A DNA stretch of 38,435 nt from Rickettsia typhi. Its GTDB lineage: Bacteria; Pseudomonadota; Alphaproteobacteria; Rickettsiales; Deianiraeaceae. Below are positions 7,720-16,488 of this stretch, one piece after another. The stretch lies in the NCBI GenBank assembly GCA_945861725.1, contig CAMAVJ010000008.1:1-38435 (forward strand). The letters are read 5' to 3'. Made by a program: the position numbers and the translations under genes. Positions within the stretch are counted from its first letter, which is position 1. Every line of letters begins with the position of its first letter. A model generated the notes under the pieces. The model saw only the letters and a program-made list of their open reading frames with translations, made no database searches and was not told the DNA's origin.

Positions 7720-8826
7720 TTATATAGAACGTAGTTGTTTAGTAGCATTGAAAATGCTTGATTGTCTTACTTTATCTACGTGGCACTGTTCATCTGTTTT
7801 AGTATTGCTATTTTTATAAACTGTTTTTCCCCTTACTCTTGCTTGACCACCTTTGTTTAGCTGAGAATACGTTGACATAAATTTTCCGTTTTGGCATTGT
7901 CTACGCATAGAAATAATACTAGATTCATAATCGGAACTGCGAATAATAATCTTCTTCATACCTTTGTTATTATCAATAAAGTTTTGTGCAATTGGTGTGA
8001 AATGTGAAGCGGTTGCACCGTGGCATGCTAAATCTGAAACTACAATATCCCTATACCCCTTACTATACAAAATACCCAATATCGTTTTTGCATTCTCTTG
8101 TGTAATATTAAAGTCATTACTACCATTTTCGCTTCCATGTTGATGGAATACAAGTCTGAACTTATCACAATGTGCTGCGTTTGTATTTTGAAGTTCTTCA
8201 AGTTTAAGGATTAGAGACGGTGCATCAGGAGTATTATCATACCTTTCAACCGACAAACCACCGGAGGTAAAGCGATTATGTTCCCATTCAAAGGGTTGTG
8301 ATGATTGCGTCATTTCTTTTGATTGAAAAATGATGGTTTGTCGTTTGTTTAGTTTCTGTTGTTTTGCTTGCACATGATGGGCTAACAACGTGGCATCTTT
8401 CCACGCTCCTTCATATTTATCACCATTTGTAAAAGTCATAGTACCTTGTCCGTTCTTTTGACCATCTTTCCACGCTCCTTCATATTTATCACCACCTGGA
8501 TAAGTCATAGTACCTTGTCCGTTCCTTTGACCATCTTTGAACCCTCCTTCATATTTATCACCATTTGCATAAGTCATAGTACCTTGACCTTGTCCGTTCT
8601 TTTGACCATCTTTCCACGCTCCTTCATATTTATCACCATTTACATAAGTCATAGTACCTTGTCCGTGTAGTGTATTATCTTTCCACCCTCCTTCATACTT
8701 TGCACCATTTGCATAAGTCATAGTACCTTCTCCGTGTGGCTTACCATCTTTCCACCCTCCTTCATACTTTGCACCATCTGGATAAATATGTGGTATAGTA
8801 GGGGATTTTTTAGAGTTATCTAACAT
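7720..8826 (-). CDS. MORN-repeat protein with a caspase-like (clan CD) C-terminal region
   Basis: 368 residues with no signal peptide. Six MORN repeats begin at residues 21, 44, 67, 92, 115 and 138 (YEGxWKDGxxxGxGTMTY), with a 23-residue period except for one 25-residue unit. After a linker, residues 222-285 hold a strand ending in H-Q-H-G (H230), a helix, and then DIVVSDLACHGA with C268. A His-Gly after one strand and a Cys after the next is the arrangement of clan CD cysteine peptidases (caspase, gingipain and toxin CPD types). Peptidase activity is inferred, not shown. MORN repeats commonly bind membranes or proteins and occur in secreted effectors. The gene has its own promoter and a terminator-like hairpin. 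Confidence 0.6.
   Translation of the reverse strand: MLDNSKKSPTIPHIYPDGAKYEGGWKDGKPHGEGTMTYANGAKYEGGWKDNTLHGQGTMTYVNGDKYEGAWKDGQKNGQGQGTMTYANGDKYEGGFKDGQRNGQGTMTYPGGDKYEGAWKDGQKNGQGTMTFTNGDKYEGAWKDATLLAHHVQAKQQKLNKRQTIIFQSKEMTQSSQPFEWEHNRFTSGGLSVERYDNTPDAPSLILKLEELQNTNAAHCDKFRLVFHQHGSENGSNDFNITQENAKTILGILYSKGYRDIVVSDLACHGATASHFTPIAQNFIDNNKGMKKIIIRSSDYESSIISMRRQCQNGKFMSTYSQLNKGGQARVRGKTVYKNSNTKTDEQCHVDKVRQSSIFNATKQLRSI
8383..8766 (-). repeat. tandem 69-bp repeats encoding MORN units
   Basis: Six near-identical 69-bp units, one expanded by 6 bases (a GQ duplication), run through the 5' half of the MORN gene. DNA similarity between units is high, so copy number could change by slippage or recombination. 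Confidence 0.85.
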
Positions 8827-8877
8827 AAAATTGTAAATAATTAATAATGAGTTAAAAAATCAATCAGTTACATAACA

Positions 8878-8906
8878 ATAATACCACACTTTTAGGCGAT
8901 ATGCAA
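8878..8906 (-). promoter_or_regulatory. promoter of the MORN gene (extended -10)
   Basis: On the minus strand TTGCAT (8906-8901), a 17-base spacer and TATTAT (8883-8878) precede the gene. TGG directly before the -10 makes an extended -10 element. The -35 is weak (3/6) and the -10 good (5/6). Confidence 0.55.
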
Positions 8907-8945
8907 AGGTTTTTTTGAAAAGTTTTCAAGGTGCGATATTTCCTT

Positions 8946-8974
8946 TTGACATTTTAAATTCCCTATTTCATAAC
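8946..8974 (+). promoter_or_regulatory. ilvC promoter
   Basis: A perfect TTGACA (8946-8951), a 17-base spacer and CATAAC (8969-8974, 4/6) lie 20 bases before the ilvC ATG. No attenuator or leader peptide fits in the short leader. Confidence 0.55.
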
Positions 8975-8985
8975 TTGAAAACTAA

Positions 8986-10002
<1,017 letters not shown>

Positions 10003-10004
10003 GT

Positions 10005-11402
10005 ATGTTAAAAATAATACCTGTTATTTTATCTGGTGGCTTTGGCACAAGGTTATGGCCTCTTTCTCGTGAAATGACACCAAAACAATTTAATAAAAGC
10101 ATCATTAATCCATCTTTTTTTGAAAGAACGTTTGATTTAGTAAAAGATGATATCTTTAATGCACCCGTCATTGTTTCAAATATAAATCATAAATTTCTTA
10201 TACATGATGCAATATCCAATGCTTATGATTCCCTAATACTAGAACCATCCTCAAAAAATACAGGAGCTGCAATAATTGCAGCTGCATTATTTGTAAAAAA
10301 AAAATACGGCTCTGATGCAAAAATTTTAGTACTTCCTTCGGATCACCTAATCCCCAATAAAAAGAAATTTTTGGAATCTATTAGAAATGCAATCATACCA
10401 TCACATAATAATTTTATAACATTTGGGATAAAACCACAAAAGCCTGAAACAGGATATGGATATATAGAAGTTGATGATGCCCATGAAAACCATATTTTTA
10501 AAATTAAACAATTTAAGGAAAAGCCTGACAAAGAAACCGCAATTAAATTTATTCAACAAGGAAATTTTTACTGGAATTCAGGAATATTTTTATTTAATGC
10601 TGACTTATTGCTAAAAGCTTACAATGAACTTGTTCCACAAACACTTCATTTTGTTGAAGAATCTTTTAGCAATGCATTAATAGAAAACACAACAATTTAT
10701 CTTTCACAAGAATTTAATAAGATTGATGGTAATTCAATTGACTACGAAATTCTTGAAAAAATACCCAATATCTGTATGTCAGAAATGCTTTCACCTTGGA
10801 GCGATGTCGGTAGTTTTGAATCTTTGTATAATGCAATTCCACATGATAACAACGCCAATGTTATTCGTGGCAATGTTCACACAATGGAAACGACGGGATG
10901 CTTTATTCAAAACAATACAAATAATCTTGTTACAGTCTACGGTATGCAAAATACAGTCATTGTACAAACACAAGATGTAACAACAGTTCTGCCAATGCCA
11001 TATTCACAAGATGTAAAAAAACTTGTTGAAAGCCTTCATGATGCATCAAAAAAAACGGAATCCACAAAAGTCAATAGACCTTGGGGCACTTACGAAGTTA
11101 TAGAAGAAGGTATAGGATATAAAATTAAACGCATCGTGGTCAACCCTCAAAAATCACTATCTCTACAAAGTCATAAACATCGTTCCGAAAATTGGGTTGT
11201 AGTGAATGGTATTGCAACTGTTGTATGTGGCGACAATCTCATTAAACTTTCAGTTGGAGAATCAATCTTCATACCAGTGCAAACAAAACATCGACTTCAA
11301 AACACAACAAATAGTATAATTGAAATTATTGAAGTTCAAACGGGAACGTACCTTGGGGAAGATGATATCACGAGATATCAAGACGACTGGGGCAGGAAAT
11401 AA
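10005..11402 (+). CDS. manC: mannose-1-phosphate guanylyltransferase / mannose-6-phosphate isomerase
   Basis: Makes GDP-mannose, the donor precursor for the island. The N-terminal nucleotidyltransferase carries ILSGGFGTRLWPLSRE and later LPSDHLI, KPETGYGYIEV and KEKPD. The C-terminal cupin of the phosphomannose isomerase part starts at RPWGTYEVIEEG and contains LQSHKHRSENWVVVNG. 465 residues, the size of bifunctional ManC/CpsB/AlgA enzymes. It starts 2 bases after ilvC, immediately beyond the repeat boundary, so it may now be read from the ilvC promoter. It overlaps the convergent glycosyltransferase gene by 25 bases. Confidence 0.93.
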   Translation: MLKIIPVILSGGFGTRLWPLSREMTPKQFNKSIINPSFFERTFDLVKDDIFNAPVIVSNINHKFLIHDAISNAYDSLILEPSSKNTGAAIIAAALFVKKKYGSDAKILVLPSDHLIPNKKKFLESIRNAIIPSHNNFITFGIKPQKPETGYGYIEVDDAHENHIFKIKQFKEKPDKETAIKFIQQGNFYWNSGIFLFNADLLLKAYNELVPQTLHFVEESFSNALIENTTIYLSQEFNKIDGNSIDYEILEKIPNICMSEMLSPWSDVGSFESLYNAIPHDNNANVIRGNVHTMETTGCFIQNNTNNLVTVYGMQNTVIVQTQDVTTVLPMPYSQDVKKLVESLHDASKKTESTKVNRPWGTYEVIEEGIGYKIKRIVVNPQKSLSLQSHKHRSENWVVVNGIATVVCGDNLIKLSVGESIFIPVQTKHRLQNTTNSIIEIIEVQTGTYLGEDDITRYQDDWGRK

Positions 11403-12610
11403 CTCCAAAATGACTTCAACGACTTAAGTCGAGGTTTTTGCAATAGTGTTTCACATTTTGTGTATAATTTCTCGGCTTGCGTGTTTCCCCTGCTTTGAAG
11501 AAATACTTCATCAAATATAATTTGGTTACCATCAATAATAGACTGTGCATACCGTTTATCGTCCAAACATTTTTTTGCCCTTTCAATCATTTCGGGGTAA
11601 CTCAAACACATACCTGTTTGCAACATTTTTGTTATACCAACTGCCTCAATGCCCTCCGAACCAAAAACTGTATCTTTTAAAAACAATGTTGGCATGCCAA
11701 GTGCCATGCACTCAACGGCAAAATATCTTCCATGGCTTTTAACAAGGCTTGAATCCACAAATACACCACATTGAACAACCTCTGCAAACATTTCCTTGTA
11801 ATCATCAATATGACCGCGGATATTGCGTTCTTCCTCTTTCTTGTTTTTGCCATATATAATATGGTCAAAATCTTTAAAATACCTTGCAAATAGCATTTGA
11901 TTTTTTCGCGACCCCTTGTGAATTGTCATGTTGGTAGCAACGGTTTTGCTTGCATTGTCCCAATTCCATTTTGTGAATCCTTGCACTTTTTTCACAATAG
12001 CTTCCGAAGTGACGGATGTTAAAACCATACCATTTTTGCCAAGAGGATTGGAGGATTCCAGCTCCATTGTACTTTGAAAGAATAATGTGGAAATCCATCT
12101 ATTGTATTTTTGTAAGTATTTTTTTGCCATACTTCTTCCAGTGTTGTATCTCTTCCAAGTACTCATATCATTTTCAAGACCATAGATATTCATAACACAA
12201 ATGCCCTTGAACCATTCAAGCATTGAGACCCTATAAAAAAACGGCCCTATGAAAATTACATCTATGTTTTCATTAATCAATTCCTTGTCTTCTTCGGAAA
12301 AATGCTTCCAGCTTGTGTTGTACATGTGATGCCCGCCTTTAACATGATAAAAATTCATAAAATCCAGATTTTGAATTTTGGCGATTGTCTCTTCGGGTAA
12401 TGTACAAGATTTCCTCCACAGCTGGTTAATTTCTAAGGTTTGGTTATCATACTTTGGTGTATGCATAAAATAACTTTGGTAATTTATGTTAACTAAAGAT
12501 TTTACAACTTCAAACCCTGCATTGAGCAAAAGCGGGACTTGTACATCCGTTAATGTTTCGTGGCCATTCGTATACAAAATTCTCAATTTTTTATTATTTG
12601 TCTTTTCCAT
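11378..12610 (-). CDS. glycosyltransferase, GT-B-like
   Basis: A 410-residue cytosolic protein without transmembrane segments. The C-terminal part FVDSSLVKSHGRYFAVECMALGMPTLFLKD resembles the donor-binding region of GT-B enzymes (family 4-like), with G-R-Y-F-A-V-E-C-M-A in place of the usual G-x-P-x-x-E-A-M-A. The N-terminus (KKLRILYTNGHETLTDVQVPLLL) fits a Rossmann acceptor domain. Its ATG lies 10 bases before the left target duplication of the transposon. Before that insertion it would have overlapped the 3' end of the glycosyltransferase now at 16470-17741. The sugar transferred cannot be told from sequence. Confidence 0.65.
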   Translation of the reverse strand: MEKTNNKKLRILYTNGHETLTDVQVPLLLNAGFEVVKSLVNINYQSYFMHTPKYDNQTLEINQLWRKSCTLPEETIAKIQNLDFMNFYHVKGGHHMYNTSWKHFSEEDKELINENIDVIFIGPFFYRVSMLEWFKGICVMNIYGLENDMSTWKRYNTGRSMAKKYLQKYNRWISTLFFQSTMELESSNPLGKNGMVLTSVTSEAIVKKVQGFTKWNWDNASKTVATNMTIHKGSRKNQMLFARYFKDFDHIIYGKNKKEEERNIRGHIDDYKEMFAEVVQCGVFVDSSLVKSHGRYFAVECMALGMPTLFLKDTVFGSEGIEAVGITKMLQTGMCLSYPEMIERAKKCLDDKRYAQSIIDGNQIIFDEVFLQSRGNTQAEKLYTKCETLLQKPRLKSLKSFWSYFLPQSS

Positions 12611-12619
12611 TTTCTTTTA

Positions 12620-12627
12620 AAAAAATT
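12620..12627. repeat. left 8-bp target-site duplication
   Basis: AAAAAATT, identical to 16489-16496 on the other side of the element. Eight bases is the duplication length expected of IS1595-family elements. It is low complexity, so exact ends could shift slightly. Confidence 0.8.
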
Positions 12628-12657
12628 CGTAATGTCCCATTTATAGAAAGAAAATAA
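12628..12657. repeat. left terminal inverted repeat of the transposon
   Basis: 30 bases, CGTAATGTCCC... to ...AAAATAA, an exact reverse complement of 16459-16488. The match ends at the next inner base. Confidence 0.97.
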
Positions 12658-12668
12658 AAAGAAAGTTC

Positions 12669-12697
12669 TTGACATTTTAAAATCACTATACTATATT
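12669..12697 (+). promoter_or_regulatory. promoter of the transposon genes
   Basis: A perfect TTGACA (12669-12674), a 17-base spacer and TATATT (12692-12697, 5/6). It is the best sigma-70 promoter in the window. It lies just inside the left end and could drive all four genes. Confidence 0.75.
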
Positions 12698-12722
12698 TAA
12701 GTATAAATTGATTGTTATAAAT

Positions 12723-13586
12723 ATGAATTTAATTAAAGTTTTTCAAAAGTTCAAAACTCAAGATGACTGTATAGCTCACTTGGAAAAAGCAAGATGGGAT
12801 GGTTGCCCTGTGTGTCCTTACTGCCAATCAACAAAAATAACTTCATTAAAAAAAGAATTGAGACATCATTGCAATTCTTGTAATACACATTTTAGCGTTA
12901 CAGTGAATACAATATTTCATAACACAAAACTTCCACTTCAAAAATGGTTTTTAGCTATTTCTTTGATTTTAAATGCAAAGAAAGGAATATCAAGTCGTCA
13001 ATTATCAAGAGACATTGATGTTAACAAAGATACTGCTTGGTCTATACAAATGAGAATAAGAAAAGCTATGACAGATGACGGAAAATGGATGACTGGCATT
13101 GTTGAAATGGATGAGACTTATATTGGTGGCAAAGGTAGAAAAAATAAAGACGGTACGCCATTAAAAAGAGGTCGTGGAACGAACAAAACTGCAGTAGTTG
13201 GCATTGCAGAAAGAGGCGGTAAAGTTGTTGCAATAAAACACGAAAGAGTAAGATTTCAAGACTTAAAAAAGACTGCAGAAAAAAATATTGATTTTGATAA
13301 TTCAACTTTAATGACAGATGATTTCAAAGGTTATATTCCTTTTAAGAAAATTGTAAAACACGAAACAGTAAATCACTCTGCAAAAGAATATGTAAATGGC
13401 AACAAACACACAAACACTATTGAAGGCTTTTGGTCATTACTTAAAAGAGGAATAACTGGTCAATATCACTGGTTAAGTGATAAATGGTTAAATCAATACA
13501 TTCAAGAGTTTTGTTTCAAATACAATAACAGAGAAAATACTAATGTATTTGATTTATTGGTTGGAAATATGGTTAAATGTGCTTAA
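12723..13586 (+). CDS. IS1595-family transposase
   Basis: 287 residues from ATG 12723. An in-frame TTG at 12708 is less likely because MNLIKVFQKF matches the family N-terminus. The N-terminal zinc ribbon has CPYC (C31, C34) and CNSC (C50, C53). A helix-turn-helix-like segment follows (GISSRQLSRDIDVNKDTAW), then the ISXO2-like DDE domain with VEMDETYIGG (D130), LMTDDFKGY (D199/D200) and HTNTIEGFWSLLKRG (E234). All catalytic motifs look intact. It catalyses movement of the element bounded by the 30-bp repeats. The methyltransferase ATG follows the stop by 4 bases. Confidence 0.93.
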   Translation: MNLIKVFQKFKTQDDCIAHLEKARWDGCPVCPYCQSTKITSLKKELRHHCNSCNTHFSVTVNTIFHNTKLPLQKWFLAISLILNAKKGISSRQLSRDIDVNKDTAWSIQMRIRKAMTDDGKWMTGIVEMDETYIGGKGRKNKDGTPLKRGRGTNKTAVVGIAERGGKVVAIKHERVRFQDLKKTAEKNIDFDNSTLMTDDFKGYIPFKKIVKHETVNHSAKEYVNGNKHTNTIEGFWSLLKRGITGQYHWLSDKWLNQYIQEFCFKYNNRENTNVFDLLVGNMVKCA

Positions 13587-13590
13587 GATT

Positions 13591-14448
13591 ATGAAAAACA
13601 AATTCACATTTATAGACCTGTTCGCTGGGATTGGGGGTTTCCATGTTGCATTGAATAATGTTGGAGGTAAATGCACTTTTGCTTGTGAAATTGATAAATC
13701 AGCAAGAGAAACATATAAAATAAACCATAACATTGCGGATGATATTTTTGCTGAAGACATAATGAAAGTGGAAAGTGCCGATGTTCCCGACCATGATGTT
13801 TTATGTGCAGGGTTTCCGTGTCAGCCATTTTCACAAGCGGGGTTTAAAAAGGGGTTTGATGATATACGAGGGACTTTATTCTTTGACATCGTTAGAATTA
13901 TTGACGCAAAAAGACCTAAGGCAATTTTCCTTGAAAACGTTCAACATCTTTTAAAACACGATGACAGCAAGACATTCGCAAAAATTCAAGAAGTGATAAC
14001 GCAAGATTTGGGTTATAGTTTCTATCATAAAATTGTGCGTGCTTCTGATTTTGGCGTACCACAACATAGACCTCGGCTTTTTATGGTAGGGTTTAAAAAT
14101 GACAATGCAAAGTCATTCAAATTTCCAGATAGCATACCGCTTGTAACTACGATGTCCGATATTCTCAATGGCAAGTGCAATAAGAAAATAGGCTATACTC
14201 TTAGAGTTGGTGGAAGAGGATCAAAAATTGACGATAGGCGTAATTGGGACGCATACTCGGTTGATGGCGAAATAAAGCGTATAACGCCTGCTAACGGGCT
14301 ATTAATGCAAGGTTTCCCCGTTGACTTCAAATTGCCGTCATCACAAACGCAAGCAATGAAACAACTCGGTAATTCCGTTGCAGTTCCTGCCGTTCAAGCC
14401 GTTGCAAACCAAATTTTAAATTATTTATATGGCAATGAAGGCAAATAA
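13591..14448 (+). CDS. DNA (cytosine-5) methyltransferase of an HpaII-type system
   Basis: 285 residues from ATG 13591 (MKNKFTFIDLFAG); the frame is open further upstream but that would overlap the transposase. Motif I is FIDLFAGIGGF, motif IV is AGFPCQPFSQAG with catalytic Cys77, motif VI is FLENVQHL, motif VIII is PQHRPRLFMVGF and motif X is QLGNSVAVPAVQAVANQI. The target-recognition region is short and contains GYTLRVGGRGSKIDDRRNWD. It would protect host DNA from the endonuclease encoded next, with which it overlaps by 20 bases. The CCGG target is inferred from that partner. Confidence 0.92.
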   Translation: MKNKFTFIDLFAGIGGFHVALNNVGGKCTFACEIDKSARETYKINHNIADDIFAEDIMKVESADVPDHDVLCAGFPCQPFSQAGFKKGFDDIRGTLFFDIVRIIDAKRPKAIFLENVQHLLKHDDSKTFAKIQEVITQDLGYSFYHKIVRASDFGVPQHRPRLFMVGFKNDNAKSFKFPDSIPLVTTMSDILNGKCNKKIGYTLRVGGRGSKIDDRRNWDAYSVDGEIKRITPANGLLMQGFPVDFKLPSSQTQAMKQLGNSVAVPAVQAVANQILNYLYGNEGK

Positions 14449-15514
14449 GGGAGAGTGGTCGGAATTTTACGCTTTTTTAAAAATATTGGAAGATAAAAAG
14501 CTCTTTGCTGCAGATAAAAACCTTGAAATAATTCCCGATAAATACTTTGTATTTCATAGGATTTTTAGAAATGAAAAAAACCAAGAGCCGAAAACTTTTG
14601 ATATCACGGGTGCTAACATTGTGATATTAGACGCAAACAACAACACTATAAAGACAGTGGATGACTTTAGTTTGCCAAGCAAAACACTGAAAATTTTTGA
14701 GAAAATCAAGCAATCCGAAGAAACAACCTTTGAAATAAGCGAAGCTCAGGAAGTGATGGACATTTTGCTATGCAAATCCATTAAAGCCGATAACAACACA
14801 AAGGCGGACATAGAAGCGGAAATTGATGATAGAATTGCAAATCAGACTGCAAAACTTGGTTTTTCCGTAAAATCAACCGTTGGAAGTCCGTCAACATTGC
14901 TAAATGCAGGCAAAACAACAAATTTTATATTTAAAATAAACGGACTTGATATCAAACATATTGATAACATTAATGCCATCAATAGTAAATCAAAAGTGCA
15001 GGATAGAGTTAAGGCAATTGTTAATAACGGTGGCAGTTTGGAATTTCAAAACGTTGCAAGGAGGGAATTTGAAGATAATTTAAGAATGCTTGATACATCG
15101 TTGCCCAAATTCATTGCTCAAATGTTAATTGATTTTTTTCTAGGCACAGCAAATAAGGTTCCTGATTTGGTAGAATTTTTAGGTAAAAATGAACATTTTA
15201 ATAAAGAATATAGATTGCCAACATCAAGTTATGCACATAAAGTAAAAGAGTTTTTACATTCAACGGCTTTAGGTATGGTTCCAAGTGAAATATGGGATGG
15301 TTTCACAAAAGCACACGGAGGCTATATAGTTGTAAGAAGTGATGGTGTTGTTGTGTGCTATAATTTATACAATAGGGATGAATTCTTGTCGTATTTATAC
15401 GAAAATACAAAATTTGAAAGTGCAAGTACAAGCAGGCATGAATATGGTAGTATATATATGCAAAATCACGAGATGCTATTCAATTTGAATTTACAGATAA
15501 GGTTTATTAGATAG
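14429..15514 (+). CDS. HpaII-family type II restriction endonuclease
   Basis: 361 residues. The N-terminus MKANKGEWSEFYAFLKILED matches the start of HpaII-type endonucleases, in which NKGEWSE is a strong signature. The following K-x-F-A-A-D-K-N-L and FHRIFRNEKN segments also fit. HpaII cuts C/CGG; the target here is inferred. Two starts are possible (ATG 14429 or 14435), both overlapping the methyltransferase. This arrangement makes the methyltransferase translated first. I see no controller (C) protein gene. Confidence 0.85.
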   Translation: MAMKANKGEWSEFYAFLKILEDKKLFAADKNLEIIPDKYFVFHRIFRNEKNQEPKTFDITGANIVILDANNNTIKTVDDFSLPSKTLKIFEKIKQSEETTFEISEAQEVMDILLCKSIKADNNTKADIEAEIDDRIANQTAKLGFSVKSTVGSPSTLLNAGKTTNFIFKINGLDIKHIDNINAINSKSKVQDRVKAIVNNGGSLEFQNVARREFEDNLRMLDTSLPKFIAQMLIDFFLGTANKVPDLVEFLGKNEHFNKEYRLPTSSYAHKVKEFLHSTALGMVPSEIWDGFTKAHGGYIVVRSDGVVVCYNLYNRDEFLSYLYENTKFESASTSRHEYGSIYMQNHEMLFNLNLQIRFIR

Positions 15515-15519
15515 GATAT

Positions 15520-16452
15520 ATGAAAAACGATAAAAAAACAGACTTAACAATTTTGAATTTTGATGGAATTGATGTTGAATTGATGCCAGACAAAAATAAT
15601 GAAACACTTTGGGGAACAACGGATACGGTAGCTAAAATTTTTGGCATAGATAGAACTGGGGTAGCTAGACATAAAAACAATATCTTAAAAGAAGAGGAAC
15701 TTGACAAATCAACATGTGCAAAATTTGCACATGTTGAAGGGAAGGAATCGCCAGAGTGGTTTAATCTCAAAATGATTGTTGCAATAGGTTTTAGAGTCAA
15801 TTCTCAAAAAGCAAAAACTTTTAGACAAATTGCAAATCAAGTCATAGAGACATATATTACACAAGGTGTAGTAATAAACCAAAATAGAATTACACCAGAA
15901 GATTTGGCAAAAATATTAAGAAAATGGCGGACTTCTGAAAAAAGCATTTACTCCATTATTAAGGATGTTATAAAAGAATCTGCTTCTGACTACGATATTT
16001 TAGAACAAGACCAAAAACAAAAATTGTTTTGTTTTGTTCAAGATAAATTCTTATTTGCCATAACATCAAAGACCGCTTGTCAGATAAAAACAGAAAGAGC
16101 GGATGCAAACAAAGAAAATATGGGCTTGCAAAATTATAGTGGTGAGTCAATTGAAACATCCGATATAACAGTTGCAAAAAATTATCTTAGTGAAAAAGAA
16201 TTGGAAGAGTTAGAAATTCTTTGTGACAACTTTCTTGGGTTTTGCCATTTAAAAGCGTTTAGAGGTCAATTAATGACATTTGACGAGATTACTTATAAAG
16301 TTAATCAATTCTTAGAATTTAACGGTTATAAGCCATTTAATCAATATAGTCAAATGAATAGAAAGCAAGCGGATTTAAAAGTCAAAGAAGAGTTAAGGAA
16401 ATATAAAGAAAGAATTAAGTTAGAAAGAAAAAATAATAAAATTGAAAAATGA
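15520..16452 (+). CDS. RhuM-family protein
   Basis: 310 residues, starting 5 bases after the endonuclease stop with an AGGATAT ribosome site. The N-terminal DNA-binding-like region (LWGTTDTVAKIFGIDRTGVARHKNNI), then KFAHVEGKESPEWFNLKMI and VAIGFRVNSQKAKTFRQIANQ, are the conserved core of Virulence_RhuM proteins. The C-terminal half is charged and helical. RhuM genes are often found in restriction-modification loci, but their biochemical role is not settled. Here it is inside the transposon, ending 6 bases before the right inverted repeat, so it moves with the restriction genes. Confidence 0.85.
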   Translation: MKNDKKTDLTILNFDGIDVELMPDKNNETLWGTTDTVAKIFGIDRTGVARHKNNILKEEELDKSTCAKFAHVEGKESPEWFNLKMIVAIGFRVNSQKAKTFRQIANQVIETYITQGVVINQNRITPEDLAKILRKWRTSEKSIYSIIKDVIKESASDYDILEQDQKQKLFCFVQDKFLFAITSKTACQIKTERADANKENMGLQNYSGESIETSDITVAKNYLSEKELEELEILCDNFLGFCHLKAFRGQLMTFDEITYKVNQFLEFNGYKPFNQYSQMNRKQADLKVKEELRKYKERIKLERKNNKIEK

Positions 16453-16458
16453 GTAAAA

Positions 16459-16488
16459 TTATTTTCTTTCTATAAATGGGACATTACG
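16459..16488. repeat. right terminal inverted repeat of the transposon
   Basis: Exact reverse complement of the left end. On the minus strand it supplies the last codons and the TAG stop (16472-16470) of the neighbouring glycosyltransferase gene. Confidence 0.97.

Larger units (their letters stand above)
12628..16488 (+). mobile_element. 3.86-kb IS1595-family transposon carrying a restriction-modification system and rhuM
   Basis: Bounded by perfect 30-bp inverted repeats beginning CGTAATGTCCC and flanked by identical 8-bp direct repeats. It carries four co-directional, tightly packed genes: transposase, C5 DNA methyltransferase, HpaII-type endonuclease and RhuM-family protein. The family is assigned from the transposase (zinc ribbon plus ISXO2-like DDE domain) and the target duplication length. 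The intact ends, intact genes and perfect target duplication suggest a recent insertion. The genes run opposite to the glycosyltransferase genes that it separates. Confidence 0.93.

Noticed and set aside
13543..13590. An upstream extension of the methyltransferase gene starting within the transposase.
   Set aside because: The added residues (MYLIYWLEIWLNVLKI) are not part of C5 methyltransferases, and ATG 13591 directly precedes motif I at the normal distance.
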